A DNA stretch of 64,000 nt, taken from Fictibacillus sp. FJAT-27399 (GTDB lineage: Bacteria > Bacillota > Bacilli > Bacillales > Fictibacillaceae). Positions within the stretch are counted from its first letter, which is position 1; each line of letters begins with the position of its first letter. The stretch spans positions 209,459 through 273,458 of the forward strand of contig NZ_LMVC01000004.1 of the NCBI RefSeq assembly GCF_001510655.1, given 5' to 3'. The translations under genes were made by a program, and so were the position numbers. Under the pieces are notes generated by a model. It saw only the letters and a list, made by a program, of their open reading frames with translations, did not search any database and was not told where the DNA came from. Positions 1 through 9,492 of this stretch are shown here, in pieces.

Positions 1-1139
<1,139 letters not shown>

Positions 1140-1156
1140 GGGGTGGTTTCTAAAAG

Positions 1157-1366
1157 ATTGTTGCTTTGGGAACATTTTTGTAAAGTGCCTTCTTTGACAA
1201 GTTGATTGTAGTGCAAGGTGCGAGACTCCTGCGGGACAAGCGTGACAGGTGAAACCCGCAGGCGCTTGCGCCGAGGGGTTCAGCGCACGCCCCGCGAAAG
1301 TAGGCGTTTACGCCGGTAAAAGCGAGCATCCTGGAACGGAAATCAACTACTATCAAGAGCAACAAA
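1157..1366 (-). repeat. GCTCGC-core interspersed element, copy A
   Basis: This copy is on the minus strand relative to the copies at 14386, 28727 and 63381. Read on that strand, the shared core runs from TTGATTTCCGTTCCAGG through GCTCGCTTT, TGCGCCTGCGGG and CAGGAGTCTCGCACCTTGCA to CAATCAACTT. The ends carry an imperfect inverted pair (TTGTTGCTCTT against AAAGCAACAA). The open frames inside it are by-products of GC-rich repeat sequence and are not called as genes. Confidence 0.75.
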
Positions 1367-1405
1367 AGTTACGAATACAGCCTAAAAAAAATTCGAGCGC
1401 ACCAT

Positions 1406-1434
1406 TTGCAAACTTCATCATAACTTGTTATGAT
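1406..1434 (+). promoter_or_regulatory. Sigma-A promoter of glpD
   Basis: A -35 box TTGCAA (1406-1411) and a -10 box TATGAT (1429-1434) are separated by exactly 17 bp. It sits about 170 bp before the glpD start and just ahead of the attenuator hairpin, as in the B. subtilis glpD leader. Confidence 0.75.
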
Positions 1435-1465
1435 AGCATTAAGTTAATAACGGTCGGAGCTACGG

Positions 1466-1516
1466 AGAGACCACAATACCCTGAGATAGGTTCAGGGGTA
1501 TTGTGGTCTCTTTTTT
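1466..1516 (+). terminator. glpD leader attenuator, probable GlpP antitermination target
   Basis: A near-perfect 19-20 bp stem (AGAGACCACAATACC pairing with GGTATTGTGGTCTCT, one bulged C) is followed by TTTTTT. It lies between the glpD promoter and the coding start. In Bacillus, GlpP with glycerol 3-phosphate prevents termination in this leader. The hairpin is seen directly; control by GlpP is inferred from the family, since no glpP gene is in the window. Confidence 0.85.
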
Positions 1517-1600
1517 GTTCTCTCGACAAAAATATACGCTTTAATTTGAGTGCTTTAGGAAAAGAATAACATTGAGGGATAAAAGAAGGAGCGGCGTGAT

Positions 1601-3265
1601 ATGGATAATAATCAATTTTCAAGCAATAAAAGAGAACAATATATAGAGGATATGAAAACTGCTTCCCTGGATTTATTAGTGATCGGGGGCGGAGTGACAG
1701 GAGCAGGAATTCTACTTGATGCCACGACTCGCGGGATGAAAGCAGGCGTTTTGGAAATGCAGGACTTCGCAGGAGGTACATCCAGCCGTTCTACTAAGCT
1801 TGTCCATGGCGGACTTCGCTACTTAAAACAGTTCGAAGTCGGCCTGGTTGCAGAAGTAGGTAAAGAGCGTGCAATCGTTTATGAGAATGCACCCCATGTA
1901 ACGACACCGGAGTGGATGCTTCTTCCAATGTACAAAAAAGGGACATTCGGCAAATTTTCTACTTCCATCGGTCTTAAGGTTTATGACTTTTTGGCAGGTG
2001 TAAAACGAAAAGAACGCCGATCCATGCTAAGCAAAGAAGAAACATTGAACCGTGAGCCATTATTGAAAAAGAAAGACATTCTAGGCGGCGGTTATTATGT
2101 GGAATATAAAACAGATGATGCTCGTCTAACTCTTGAAATTATGAAAGAAGCGGTCTATCGCGGAGGCAAGGCTGTCAATTATATTAAAGTGATAGACTTC
2201 ATCTACGATAAGGACGGCAAACTTCTTGGTGTAAAAGCGGAAGACACACTTTCTGGAAAAGTGCATGAAATCTTTGCCAAGAAAATTGTTAACGCAGCCG
2301 GACCTTGGGTTGATGAACTGCGCGATATTGATAAGTCCAAAAAAGGAAAAAGAATTCACCATACAAAAGGGATCCACCTTGTAATCGATGGGGAACGTTT
2401 CCCGCTCCGCCAAGCGGTTTATTTTGACACACCGGACGGAAGAATGGTGTTTGCGATTCCGCGTGAAGGAAAAGCGTATGTCGGTACAACAGACACCGAT
2501 TACAAAGGTGATTTGAAGAACCCAAGAATTACACATGATGATGTTGATTATGTAGTAAAAGCGATCAATTTCATGTTCCCTGATGTGAAGATCACAGAAA
2601 AAGACATTGAATCTTCCTGGGCCGGATTGCGTCCATTGATTCATGAAGATGGAAAAGATCCTTCTGAGATTTCCAGAAAAGACGAAGTGTTCTTCTCGCC
2701 TTCAGGATTGATTACGATTGCCGGCGGTAAATTAACCGGATATCGTAAAATGGCGGAAAAAGTGGCGGACATCGTTGCTGGCCAGCTTGAGAAAGAAGTG
2801 GGAATCAAGTACGACACCAGCAATACGAAACACCTTGTATTATCTGGCGGTAACGTAGGCGGAAGCAGCCACTACCCTGAATATATCCGTCAAAAAGTTT
2901 CTGAGGGCCTCAACCTTGGATTAAGCAAGGACGATGCAGAACAGCTTGTGAAAAAATACGGTTCCAACGTGGACCGTCTGTTTGAAATCATCCGGGACGG
3001 CCAGAAAGAAGCCGACCTTAATAAACTGCCGATCCAAGTCTATGCAACATTGATCTACGCTATGGACGAAGAGATGGCAACAACACCAGCTGACTACTTT
3101 ATCCGCCGTACAAGCGCGATGTACTTTGACATTGCTTACGTACGCCAATGGAAAGAAAAAGGAATTGCCTTGATGGCGAAACACTTAAACTGGACACCAG
3201 AACAAACTCAGCAGCACACTGAAGAACTCGAACGCCAAATGAGCTACAGCACAGAAGCGATCTAA
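1601..3265 (+). CDS. glpD: Aerobic glycerol-3-phosphate dehydrogenase
   Basis: This FAD enzyme oxidises glycerol 3-phosphate to dihydroxyacetone phosphate at the membrane and passes electrons to the quinone pool. The 554-residue protein has the family length. It shows the N-terminal dinucleotide-binding motif GGGVTGAG (about residues 28-35), the GGTSSRSTKLVHGG segment and the C-terminal DAO_C domain. The start is an ATG preceded by AAGGAGCGGC. It is transcribed from its own promoter through an antitermination leader and follows glpK, together forming the glycerol pathway. A GGTGCC palindrome ending in T residues follows the stop and probably serves as its terminator. Confidence 0.97.
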   Translation: MDNNQFSSNKREQYIEDMKTASLDLLVIGGGVTGAGILLDATTRGMKAGVLEMQDFAGGTSSRSTKLVHGGLRYLKQFEVGLVAEVGKERAIVYENAPHVTTPEWMLLPMYKKGTFGKFSTSIGLKVYDFLAGVKRKERRSMLSKEETLNREPLLKKKDILGGGYYVEYKTDDARLTLEIMKEAVYRGGKAVNYIKVIDFIYDKDGKLLGVKAEDTLSGKVHEIFAKKIVNAAGPWVDELRDIDKSKKGKRIHHTKGIHLVIDGERFPLRQAVYFDTPDGRMVFAIPREGKAYVGTTDTDYKGDLKNPRITHDDVDYVVKAINFMFPDVKITEKDIESSWAGLRPLIHEDGKDPSEISRKDEVFFSPSGLITIAGGKLTGYRKMAEKVADIVAGQLEKEVGIKYDTSNTKHLVLSGGNVGGSSHYPEYIRQKVSEGLNLGLSKDDAEQLVKKYGSNVDRLFEIIRDGQKEADLNKLPIQVYATLIYAMDEEMATTPADYFIRRTSAMYFDIAYVRQWKEKGIALMAKHLNWTPEQTQQHTEELERQMSYSTEAI

Positions 3266-3280
3266 CTACTTTATATCTTA

Positions 3281-3330
3281 GGTGCCAGGCACCCTCTTTT
3301 GACATATGTCAAAGAGCGGTGCCTGGCACC
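3281..3330. repeat. GGTGCC tripartite palindrome, copy 1
   Basis: Arms GGTGCCAGGCACC and GGTGCCTGGCACC flank the central palindrome TTTTGACATATGTCAAA. The whole unit folds as one long stem, and T residues follow. It lies between glpD and the convergent DUF1722 gene and could act as a bidirectional terminator. The stop codon of the restored DUF1722 frame lies inside it. Confidence 0.9.
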
Positions 3331-3732
3331 TTTTTCAATAACGAGGATTGCTCTGAATAAGGGTTAGGACAAGAAACAAGCAAGGTTTGTTTAATATAGC
3401 TCAATAGCTTTGCCGATTCAGACCGAGAAAGCAAGAATTCATCCGGCAGTGAACTGCAATTCTCAAGCAGTTCAAAGAATTGCTGCTTTTCATCCTGTAT
3501 CGCTGCTTTTTTAAAATAGCCCCCAAACGTGCTCGGCCGTATTCAGAAAAGCCTTCCTGGAATAAGCAAGCTTCTCCATCTCTCCCAATTCATCGAGAAT
3601 GGCAGTATAATCTTCTTCCCCTTTTGCCTCGCGAAACGAATCTCTAATCCTGCTGTAATGCTGGTAGCCCTTCGCCATCACATCATATTTTTGTTTCGCC
3701 CACTCCAGCTCAGCTTCCTTTCGGGCACTCAT
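3309..3732 (-). pseudogene. DUF1722 (YbgA-like) protein gene, frameshifted
   Basis: The ATG at 3732 follows AGGAGGG with 5-bp spacing, so the upstream GTG that overlaps this site is not the start. The frame reads MSARKEAELEWAKQKYDVM to HVWG and stops at 3511. Removing one G from the five-G run (C run at 3520-3524 on the plus strand) continues it as YFKKAAIQDEKQQFFELLEN and on through LLSYIKQ and CPNPYSEQ to a TGA at 3309. KYDVMAKG...HYS, H(V/M)xGYFKK and NPYxE are recognisable DUF1722 features, and the restored length of about 140 residues fits that family. Function of the domain is poorly known. The frameshift could be real decay or a homopolymer sequencing error. Confidence 0.7.
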
Positions 3733-3847
3733 AAACACCCTCCTCTTTTTTACTAATTGTAAAGAAATAAGTCAGCCAGGCAAAGCCTGCTGATTCAAAT
3801 GCATACTGCTGCTAAAAGAGTCCCTCTAAAGTCAATCCCATCAGCGC

Positions 3848-3887
3848 AGAGACTTGGAATGGGCAAAGCCCATTCCAAGTCTCTTTT
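3848..3887 (+). terminator. Strong hairpin with T tract, no gene just upstream
   Basis: AGAGACTTGGAATGGG pairs with CCCATTCCAAGTCTCT around a short CAAAG loop, followed by TTTTC. The gene to its left is on the minus strand and starts at 3732, so no coding transcript clearly ends here. It may end a short non-coding transcript or insulate the nuo promoter. Apart from this hairpin and the nuo promoter I see nothing in 3739-4051. Confidence 0.6.
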
Positions 3888-3971
3888 CTAACAAACATCC
3901 TCCTTCTATCCCCCGAACAAGCTCATATAATAGGAGTATAGCAATGAGCCCGCAGCTCCTCCCCCCGAATG

Positions 3972-4000
3972 TCGACACAAATTTTGGAATTTGCTATAAT
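3972..4000 (+). promoter_or_regulatory. Sigma-A promoter of the nuo operon
   Basis: A -35 box TCGACA (3972-3977), a 17-bp spacer and a perfect -10 box TATAAT (3995-4000) with an extended TGC just before it. It is the only good promoter between the orphan terminator and nuoA, 52 bp ahead of the start codon. Confidence 0.7.
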
Positions 4001-4051
4001 GAATACGATTACATAATGTTTAAAAAATTCTGATGATTAGGGAGGTAATGG

Positions 4052-4426
4052 ATGGATTTAACACATGTTTACCAAAACAATTACCTTGTTGTAACCGTCT
4101 TTCTCGCATTGGGAATTCTTTTGCCGGTTGGGGCATTAACGGCAGGACGCCTGCTCCGCCCATATAAACCGACTAAAGAGAAATCGACCACATATGAGAG
4201 CGGAATTGAACCCTTTCATCAAAGCTGGATCCAATTTAACGTAAGATACTATTTGTTCGCCCTCATGTTTGTCATCTTTGATGTTGAAACTGTGTTTTTA
4301 TATCCATGGGCTGTCGCCTATGACCATCTTGGGGCCTTTGCCCTCATTGAGATGGGGATATTTATTGTAATGCTCGCTCTTGGCCTCTTATACGCTTGGA
4401 AGAAGAAGGTGCTGAAATGGATCTGA
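4052..4426 (+). CDS. nuoA: NADH-quinone oxidoreductase subunit A
   Basis: A small membrane subunit of proton-pumping complex I that helps form the quinone-cavity interface. The 124 residues contain three predicted membrane helices (about residues 10-32, 65-87 and 92-115) and the conserved YESGIEP motif followed by [22 protein letters not shown], which is diagnostic. It is the first gene of an eleven-gene operon and overlaps nuoB by 10 bp. The ATG follows GGGAGGTAATGG. Confidence 0.97.
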   Translation: MDLTHVYQNNYLVVTVFLALGILLPVGALTAGRLLRPYKPTKEKSTTYESGIEPFHQSWIQFNVRYYLFALMFVIFDVETVFLYPWAVAYDHLGAFALIEMGIFIVMLALGLLYAWKKKVLKWI

Positions 4427-4929
4427 AGCTGTCGGATATTTCACCTGAAGAAAAAGCAGAGCTTGAACGCAATATCTTTTTAACCACTTTAGAACAGATT
4501 AAAGCGTGGGCAAGGAGCAATTCGCTCTGGCCGCTTACATTCGGCCTTGCCTGCTGTGCCATCGAAATGATGGGAACAGGGTCATCCCACTATGACCTTG
4601 ACCGTTTTGGCAGTATATTTCGGACCTCGCCACGGCAATCCGATGTCATGATCGTATCCGGGACGGTGACGAAAAAGATGGCTCCAGTCCTTAAACGGCT
4701 GTACGAACAAATGCCTGAGCCCAAATGGGTCATTGCCATGGGTTCCTGCGCAACAGCCGGTGGACCCTATATCAAGTCTTATGCCGTCGTTAAGGGAGTG
4801 GATCAGATCGTTCCCGTTGATGTTTATATTCCCGGATGTCCGCCAAATCCTGCAGCACTCATTTATGGAATCAATAAATTGCAGGAGAAGATCCGTTACG
4901 AAGCGAAGACTGGGAAGAAGGTGATGTAA
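4417..4929 (+). CDS. nuoB: NADH-quinone oxidoreductase subunit B
   Basis: This peripheral-arm subunit carries the terminal N2 [4Fe-4S] cluster next to the quinone site. Cluster motifs are visible: the adjacent cysteines in ACCAIEM, the Cys in [11 protein letters not shown] and the Cys in PGCPPNP. I start it at the ATG at 4417 (MDLKLSD), which overlaps the nuoA stop and follows AAGGTG, rather than seven residues upstream at 4396. This gives 170 residues, the usual length. Confidence 0.96.
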   Translation: MDLKLSDISPEEKAELERNIFLTTLEQIKAWARSNSLWPLTFGLACCAIEMMGTGSSHYDLDRFGSIFRTSPRQSDVMIVSGTVTKKMAPVLKRLYEQMPEPKWVIAMGSCATAGGPYIKSYAVVKGVDQIVPVDVYIPGCPPNPAALIYGINKLQEKIRYEAKTGKKVM

Positions 4930-4932
4930 GAC

Positions 4933-6057
4933 ATGCCAAACGAAAATGATGGAAAATCCCCTGAATCCAGCGAGCCGTTATCAAAGGAAGAACTAAAAAA
5001 ACAGGCAGCTGCTGAAGCAAAAGCGAAAGCCCTGGAGCTTGCCAGACAAAGAGCTCTCGAGAAAAAAGAGGAGAGCGGTGGTCCCGCCCAGGAACTAAGC
5101 ATTGAGGAACAAAAGAAAAAAGCTGTCGCAGAAGCTAAAGCGAAAGCTGCTGAACTAGCAAAGCAAAAAGCTTTAAGACAAAAAGAAGAAACATCAAGCA
5201 CTCCGGAGGATCCTTTGGCTGATGAAAAAGCAAAGGCAGCTGCTAAAGCAAAAGCCGCTGCAGCCGCAAAGGCAAAAGCTGCCGCAGCCGCCAAAGCAAG
5301 AGCAGCCAGAGATGGAACAGCAGACTCATCTAACCGAGCGGACGACGAAAAAGCAAAGGCAGCTGCTAAAGCAAAAGCCGCTGCAGCCGCAAAGGCCAAA
5401 GCAGCCGCTGCTGCCAAAGCAAGAGCAGCCAGAGAGGGAGCAGCAGACACATCCCATCCTTCCGACGAAAAAGCAAAGGCTATTGCTGCTGCTAAAGCGA
5501 AAGCCGCCGCTGCCGCCGCTGCAAGAGCCAAAGCTGCCACAGCCAAGACAGAGGTGCCAGCTGAAGAACAAAAGCCATCTCCGTTACAACCGCTTCTTGA
5601 CCGTTATGTCAGCGTGATCAAGAAGACATTGGGGGAAGATGTGCTTGAAGACAGCTACATCAATCCGCTTTCCAAGGATGCTCCGACCCTTGTTGCCAAA
5701 CCGGATACATATTTTAAAATTGCCGAACTTCTTAAACACCACGATGAACTTCGTTTTGATTATTTGTCAGAACTTCACGCCACAGATTTTGAAACTCACC
5801 TAGAGGTCTACAATCATTTTTATTCCTACACACATCGCAGTCCAGTTGCATTAAAAGTAAGAATCAATAGAGAAGAAGCAGTCATTGACTCATTAGCTCC
5901 CCTTTGGGCGGGGGCTGACTGGCCGGAAAGAGAAGCCTTCGACCTGCTGGGAATCACCTTTACCGGGCATCCGAACTTAACGAGGATTATGATGCCTGAT
6001 GATTGGGTGGGCCATCCGCTCCGCAAAGATTATGAACCGTATGATGTGGAGGTGTAG
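4933..6057 (+). CDS. nuoC: NADH-quinone oxidoreductase subunit C with Ala/Lys repeat extension
   Basis: A peripheral-arm subunit of complex I. Only the last 160 or so residues (from PLQPLLDRYVSVIKK) look like the NuoC 30-kDa domain, including the signature DWPEREAFDLLGI and the end HPLRKDYEP. The first 210 residues are low-complexity: Lys/Glu-rich helices, then three copies of a roughly 40-residue block of EKAKAAAKAKAAAAAK type. At DNA level the blocks begin at 5221, 5344 and 5464. The tail should be highly helical and basic. The frame is intact and lies in operon order three bases after nuoB, so the extension is genuinely translated. Its role is unknown. Confidence 0.93.
   Translation: MPNENDGKSPESSEPLSKEELKKQAAAEAKAKALELARQRALEKKEESGGPAQELSIEEQKKKAVAEAKAKAAELAKQKALRQKEETSSTPEDPLADEKAKAAAKAKAAAAAKAKAAAAAKARAARDGTADSSNRADDEKAKAAAKAKAAAAAKAKAAAAAKARAAREGAADTSHPSDEKAKAIAAAKAKAAAAAAARAKAATAKTEVPAEEQKPSPLQPLLDRYVSVIKKTLGEDVLEDSYINPLSKDAPTLVAKPDTYFKIAELLKHHDELRFDYLSELHATDFETHLEVYNHFYSYTHRSPVALKVRINREEAVIDSLAPLWAGADWPEREAFDLLGITFTGHPNLTRIMMPDDWVGHPLRKDYEPYDVEV
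5221..5545 (+). repeat. Three tandem ~120-bp repeats inside nuoC
   Basis: Units begin GATGAAAAAGCAAAGGC at 5221, GACGAAAAAGCAAAGGC at 5344 and the same at 5464, with spacings of 123 and 120 bp (41 and 40 codons). All changes keep the reading frame. The first two units are nearly identical over about 100 bp, so copy number may vary between strains. Confidence 0.85.
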
Positions 6058-6060
6058 CCG

Positions 6061-7161
6061 GTGATCCGCACCGAAGAAATGCTGCTGAATGTCGGTCCTC
6101 AGCATCCGAGTACACATGGGGTGTTCCGGATCGTGCTGAAAATTGACGGAGAAACCATTATCGAAGCCCAGCCGGTCATTGGATATCTGCATCGCGGGAC
6201 TGAAAAGCTCGCTGAAAACCTTCAATACACACAGATCATTCCGTACACAGACCGTATGGATTATCTTGCTGCAATGACGAACAATTATGTCATCTGCCAT
6301 GCAGTTGAAACGATGATGAACATTGAAATTCCTGAACGGGCGGAATATCTCCGTATTCTCGTGATGGAGCTTGGACGGATCGCGAGCCATTTAGTCTGGT
6401 TTGGAACGTACCTCCTGGATATAGGAGCAATGAGCCCGTTTCTCTATGCCTTCAGGGAGAGAGAAGCTATTATCGGAATGTTAAACGAAATATCAGGGGC
6501 ACGCCTGACTTTCAATTATATGAGGATCGGAGGAGTGAAGTGGGATGCTCCAGAAGGCTGGATCCAGAAGATTAGAGAGTTTGTTCCTTACATGCGGGAG
6601 CAGCTTTCAGGATATCACGATCTTGTAACCGGAAATGAAATCTTTTTGAATCGTGTAAAAGGCGTTGGTTTTTATACGAAGGAGGAGGCTCTTGATTACT
6701 CGTTAAGCGGCGCCAACCTGCGCTGTACGGGGATCAGCTGGGATTTGAGAAAAGATGAACCTTACTCCATCTATGACCGGTTCACGTTTGATGTCCCCGC
6801 ATACGACAGCGGAGATGCCTGGGCCCGCTATCAGTGCCGGATGGCGGAAATCGAAGAATCCTTAAAGATCGTCGAGCAGGCGGTGGAACAGTTTCCTGAA
6901 AACGGAGAGATCATGGCGAAGGTGCCGAAGATCATCAAGCCGCCAAAAGGAGAAGCCTTCGTTCGGATTGAGTCGCCGCGCGGGGAGATCGGCTGCTACA
7001 TCGCTTCGGAGGGGAAAAAGGAGCCTTACCGTTTAAAATTCAGAAGACCTTCCTTTTACAATCTGCAGATCTTGCCCAAACTTCTTGTCGGTGAAAACAT
7101 CTCAAACCTGATTACCATACTCGGCGGAATCGACATTGTCTTAGGGGAGGTGGACGGCTGA
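6061..7161 (+). CDS. nuoD: NADH-quinone oxidoreductase subunit D
   Basis: The 49-kDa subunit that forms the quinone-binding pocket, related to the large subunit of NiFe hydrogenases without the metal ligands. The 366 residues begin with the GPQHPSTHGV motif that lines the quinone site, continue with HRGTEKLAE and YTDRMDYL, and end SNLITILGGIDIVLGEVDG. The start is GTG at 6061, three bases after the nuoC stop, behind GGAGGTGTAGCC. The stop overlaps the ATG of nuoH. Confidence 0.97.
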   Translation: MIRTEEMLLNVGPQHPSTHGVFRIVLKIDGETIIEAQPVIGYLHRGTEKLAENLQYTQIIPYTDRMDYLAAMTNNYVICHAVETMMNIEIPERAEYLRILVMELGRIASHLVWFGTYLLDIGAMSPFLYAFREREAIIGMLNEISGARLTFNYMRIGGVKWDAPEGWIQKIREFVPYMREQLSGYHDLVTGNEIFLNRVKGVGFYTKEEALDYSLSGANLRCTGISWDLRKDEPYSIYDRFTFDVPAYDSGDAWARYQCRMAEIEESLKIVEQAVEQFPENGEIMAKVPKIIKPPKGEAFVRIESPRGEIGCYIASEGKKEPYRLKFRRPSFYNLQILPKLLVGENISNLITILGGIDIVLGEVDG

Positions 7162-8165
7162 TGATCAATCATTTGTTATCCTCGCCTCCAGGCTGGATCC
7201 ACGCGGCTGTCTTTTTTGGTTTAGGAGCCTGCCTGCTGGTTATTGTTCTCGGATTTGTAACGTATGCCATATTGGCGGAACGAAAAGTGCTCGGATTCAT
7301 GCAGCTCCGTCCAGGGCCGAACCGGGTCGGTGGACGCTTTGGCCTTCTGCAGACCGTTGCCGACGTACTGAAGCTATTGCTCAAGGAAGACACCATTCCA
7401 AAGCTGGCCGATAAACCGCTTTTTATTTTGGCGCCGGTTCTCGCTTTTGCTCCAGCTTTCATGGTGTTAGCGGCCATCCCTTTTTCTGATCATCTGAAGT
7501 TTTCCGACCTTAGCATCGGCCTATTGTATTACATAGCAATATCAGGTATTACTACGGTTGGGATCTTGATGGCCGGCTGGGCTTCCAACAATAAATACTC
7601 GCTCCTTGGGGGGATGAGATCTGCGGCACAGATGATATCGTATGAGATTCCGCTAGTCATCTCCGTGATCGGTGTCATCTTATTCAGCGGAAGCCTTAAC
7701 CTGACAGACATTGTAGAAGGCCAGGAAAAAGTAGCTTATATTTTTTTATCGCCGCTTGGCTTTATTGTATTTTTGATTTCCTCTATAGCGGAACTGAACC
7801 GTACACCGTTTGACTTGCCGGAAGCAGAATCCGAATTGGTTGCCGGCTATCACGTAGAGTATTCAGGATTTCGCTGGGCCTTCTTCATGCTTACGGAATA
7901 TGTGTATCTATTTGCAATGGCGTCACTAACGACTGTGCTGTTCCTTGGCGGATGGAAACCCATTCCGTTTTTAGGCTTCATTCCGGGCATCATCTGGTTT
8001 GCTTTGAAGTTCAGCCTGATCGTCTTCTTTATGATCTGGATCCGGGGAACAATGCCGCGCTTAAGGGCTGATCAGCTCATGGAGTTTGCCTGGAAGGTTC
8101 TTTTGCCGGTTGCTTTACTCAACATTTTTGTCAGTGCCGTCGTAAAAGAAATATTTTTAAGATAA
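7161..8165 (+). CDS. nuoH: NADH-quinone oxidoreductase subunit H
   Basis: The membrane subunit linking the peripheral arm to the pumping modules. The 334 residues contain about eight helices and the conserved loop ERKVLGFMQLRPGPNRVGG near residue 40, plus the loop AELNRTPFDLPEAESELVAGYH, which is diagnostic for NuoH and holds acidic residues of the quinone channel. The ATG overlaps the last base of nuoD and follows GGGGAGGTGG. A 71-bp gap separates it from nuoI. Confidence 0.97.
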   Translation: MINHLLSSPPGWIHAAVFFGLGACLLVIVLGFVTYAILAERKVLGFMQLRPGPNRVGGRFGLLQTVADVLKLLLKEDTIPKLADKPLFILAPVLAFAPAFMVLAAIPFSDHLKFSDLSIGLLYYIAISGITTVGILMAGWASNNKYSLLGGMRSAAQMISYEIPLVISVIGVILFSGSLNLTDIVEGQEKVAYIFLSPLGFIVFLISSIAELNRTPFDLPEAESELVAGYHVEYSGFRWAFFMLTEYVYLFAMASLTTVLFLGGWKPIPFLGFIPGIIWFALKFSLIVFFMIWIRGTMPRLRADQLMEFAWKVLLPVALLNIFVSAVVKEIFLR

Positions 8166-8236
8166 GTGCAGCGGACTTGTTTTCGCTCTTGCCCGCAATG
8201 CGAGTTTACTAGACTGCAAAAAAGGAGTGGTGTGAG

Positions 8237-8656
8237 GTGAAAGGTCTTGCGAAAGGCTTGAAATATACGCTCAGCAATTTGACGAAGCAGAATGTTACGA
8301 CCCAATATCCGGACGTTCCCCTTCAGATGCCTGACCGTTTTCGCGGAATCCAGAAATTCTACCCTGAAAAGTGCATTGTCTGCAACCAGTGTGCGAACAT
8401 CTGCCCGACAGACTGCATTCAGCTGACAGGAAAGCCCCATCCCGATCCGGGGAAAAAGGGAAAGATCATTGACACGTACGACATTAATTTTGAAATCTGT
8501 ATTCTATGTGACCTGTGTACAGAGGTCTGCCCGACAGAAGCGATCGTCATGACCAGCAATTTCGAACTGGCGGAGTACAGCCGTGATGAACTGTTTAAGG
8601 ATCTGGCTTGGCTCGATGAGAACGACAACAATGTGAGGAAGGAGAATAAAGCATGA
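8237..8656 (+). CDS. nuoI: NADH-quinone oxidoreductase subunit I
   Basis: A ferredoxin-like subunit with two [4Fe-4S] clusters that pass electrons toward NuoB. Both cluster motifs are clear: CIVCNQCANICPTDC (about residues 46-60) and CILCDLCTEVCP (about 86-97). At 139 residues the length is typical. The start is a GTG behind AAAGGAGTGGTGTGAG. Its stop overlaps the nuoJ ATG by four bases. Confidence 0.96.
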   Translation: MKGLAKGLKYTLSNLTKQNVTTQYPDVPLQMPDRFRGIQKFYPEKCIVCNQCANICPTDCIQLTGKPHPDPGKKGKIIDTYDINFEICILCDLCTEVCPTEAIVMTSNFELAEYSRDELFKDLAWLDENDNNVRKENKA

Positions 8657-9165
8657 CGGGAGAGATGATTGCTTTTTTTGTCCTTGCCTTAACGGCCATT
8701 GGGGGCGGGGTGCTGATGATCAACCTGCCGAATGTCGTTCATATGGTCGTTGCGCTTGTCTTTACATTCCTTGCTATAGCAGGAATCTACATCACGCTGT
8801 CTGCTGAGTTTGTGGCTGCTGTTCAGGTACTTATCTACTCGGGCGCCATCACAATCATCATGCTGTTCGGAATCATGCTGACACGCCACGAAAAGGACAC
8901 GGAAACAAAAATGCCGAAATTGACCGTTCTATTGTCAGGAGCAGGGGTTGCTGTCTTTTTCCTGATCATGTTTTTTGGAATCAACCGCCTGAGCCTGGGG
9001 GCACCGGCTGCTGGCCTTCACATTGAAAATACGAAAAAAATTGGTGTAGAACTTTACTCGAAATACATCATTCCGTTTGAGCTGACTTCTGTCCTTCTAT
9101 TGGTGGCATTAATCGGGGCGATCGTGCTGGCAAAAAGGGACGGAGAAGAGGAGGCTAAAAAATGA
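8653..9165 (+). CDS. nuoJ: NADH-quinone oxidoreductase subunit J
   Basis: A membrane subunit of 170 residues with five predicted helices. The third helix region reads [23 protein letters not shown], the conserved NuoJ segment with the pi-bulge that gates proton transfer. It overlaps nuoI and nuoK by four bases each (ATGA), indicating translational coupling. The end is charged ([11 protein letters not shown]). Confidence 0.96.
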   Translation: MTGEMIAFFVLALTAIGGGVLMINLPNVVHMVVALVFTFLAIAGIYITLSAEFVAAVQVLIYSGAITIIMLFGIMLTRHEKDTETKMPKLTVLLSGAGVAVFFLIMFFGINRLSLGAPAAGLHIENTKKIGVELYSKYIIPFELTSVLLLVALIGAIVLAKRDGEEEAKK

Positions 9166-9476
9166 GCAGCATTCCTTTGTCTGTTTATCTCGTACTGGCC
9201 CTCATCCTGTTTTGCATCGGGCTGTTTGGAGCGCTGACAAAAAGAAACGCTGTTATTGTTCTTATTTCCATCGAACTGATGCTGAACGCAGTGAATATTA
9301 ACCTTGTTGCATTTGCGAAATACGGAGCGAAGCCCGGCCTGACCGGACAGATCTTCTCTCTCTTTACCATCACCGTTGCGGCTGCTGAAGCGGCGGTTGG
9401 GCTCGCCATTCTTATGGCACTATACCGAAACCGCAAGACCGTCAATGTGGATGAAATGGATATTATGAAGCGCTAA
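9162..9476 (+). CDS. nuoK: NADH-quinone oxidoreductase subunit K
   Basis: A small three-helix membrane subunit, 104 residues, related to MrpC of sodium/proton antiporters. The motif [18 protein letters not shown] carries the conserved membrane Glu of helix 2, and a second Glu is in [11 protein letters not shown] in helix 3; both are part of the proton path in the family. The ATG overlaps nuoJ. A GAGGCTAAAAA ribosome site lies inside the end of nuoJ. Confidence 0.96.
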   Translation: MSSIPLSVYLVLALILFCIGLFGALTKRNAVIVLISIELMLNAVNINLVAFAKYGAKPGLTGQIFSLFTITVAAAEAAVGLAILMALYRNRKTVNVDEMDIMKR

Positions 9477-9492
9477 AAAGGGGTTGGAAAAG

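Noticed and set aside
4896-5546. Ala-rich 216-residue gene on the minus strand
   Set aside because: It is the antisense reading of the nuoC repeat region; Ala/Lys codons read backwards leave no stops. nuoC is intact on the other strand.
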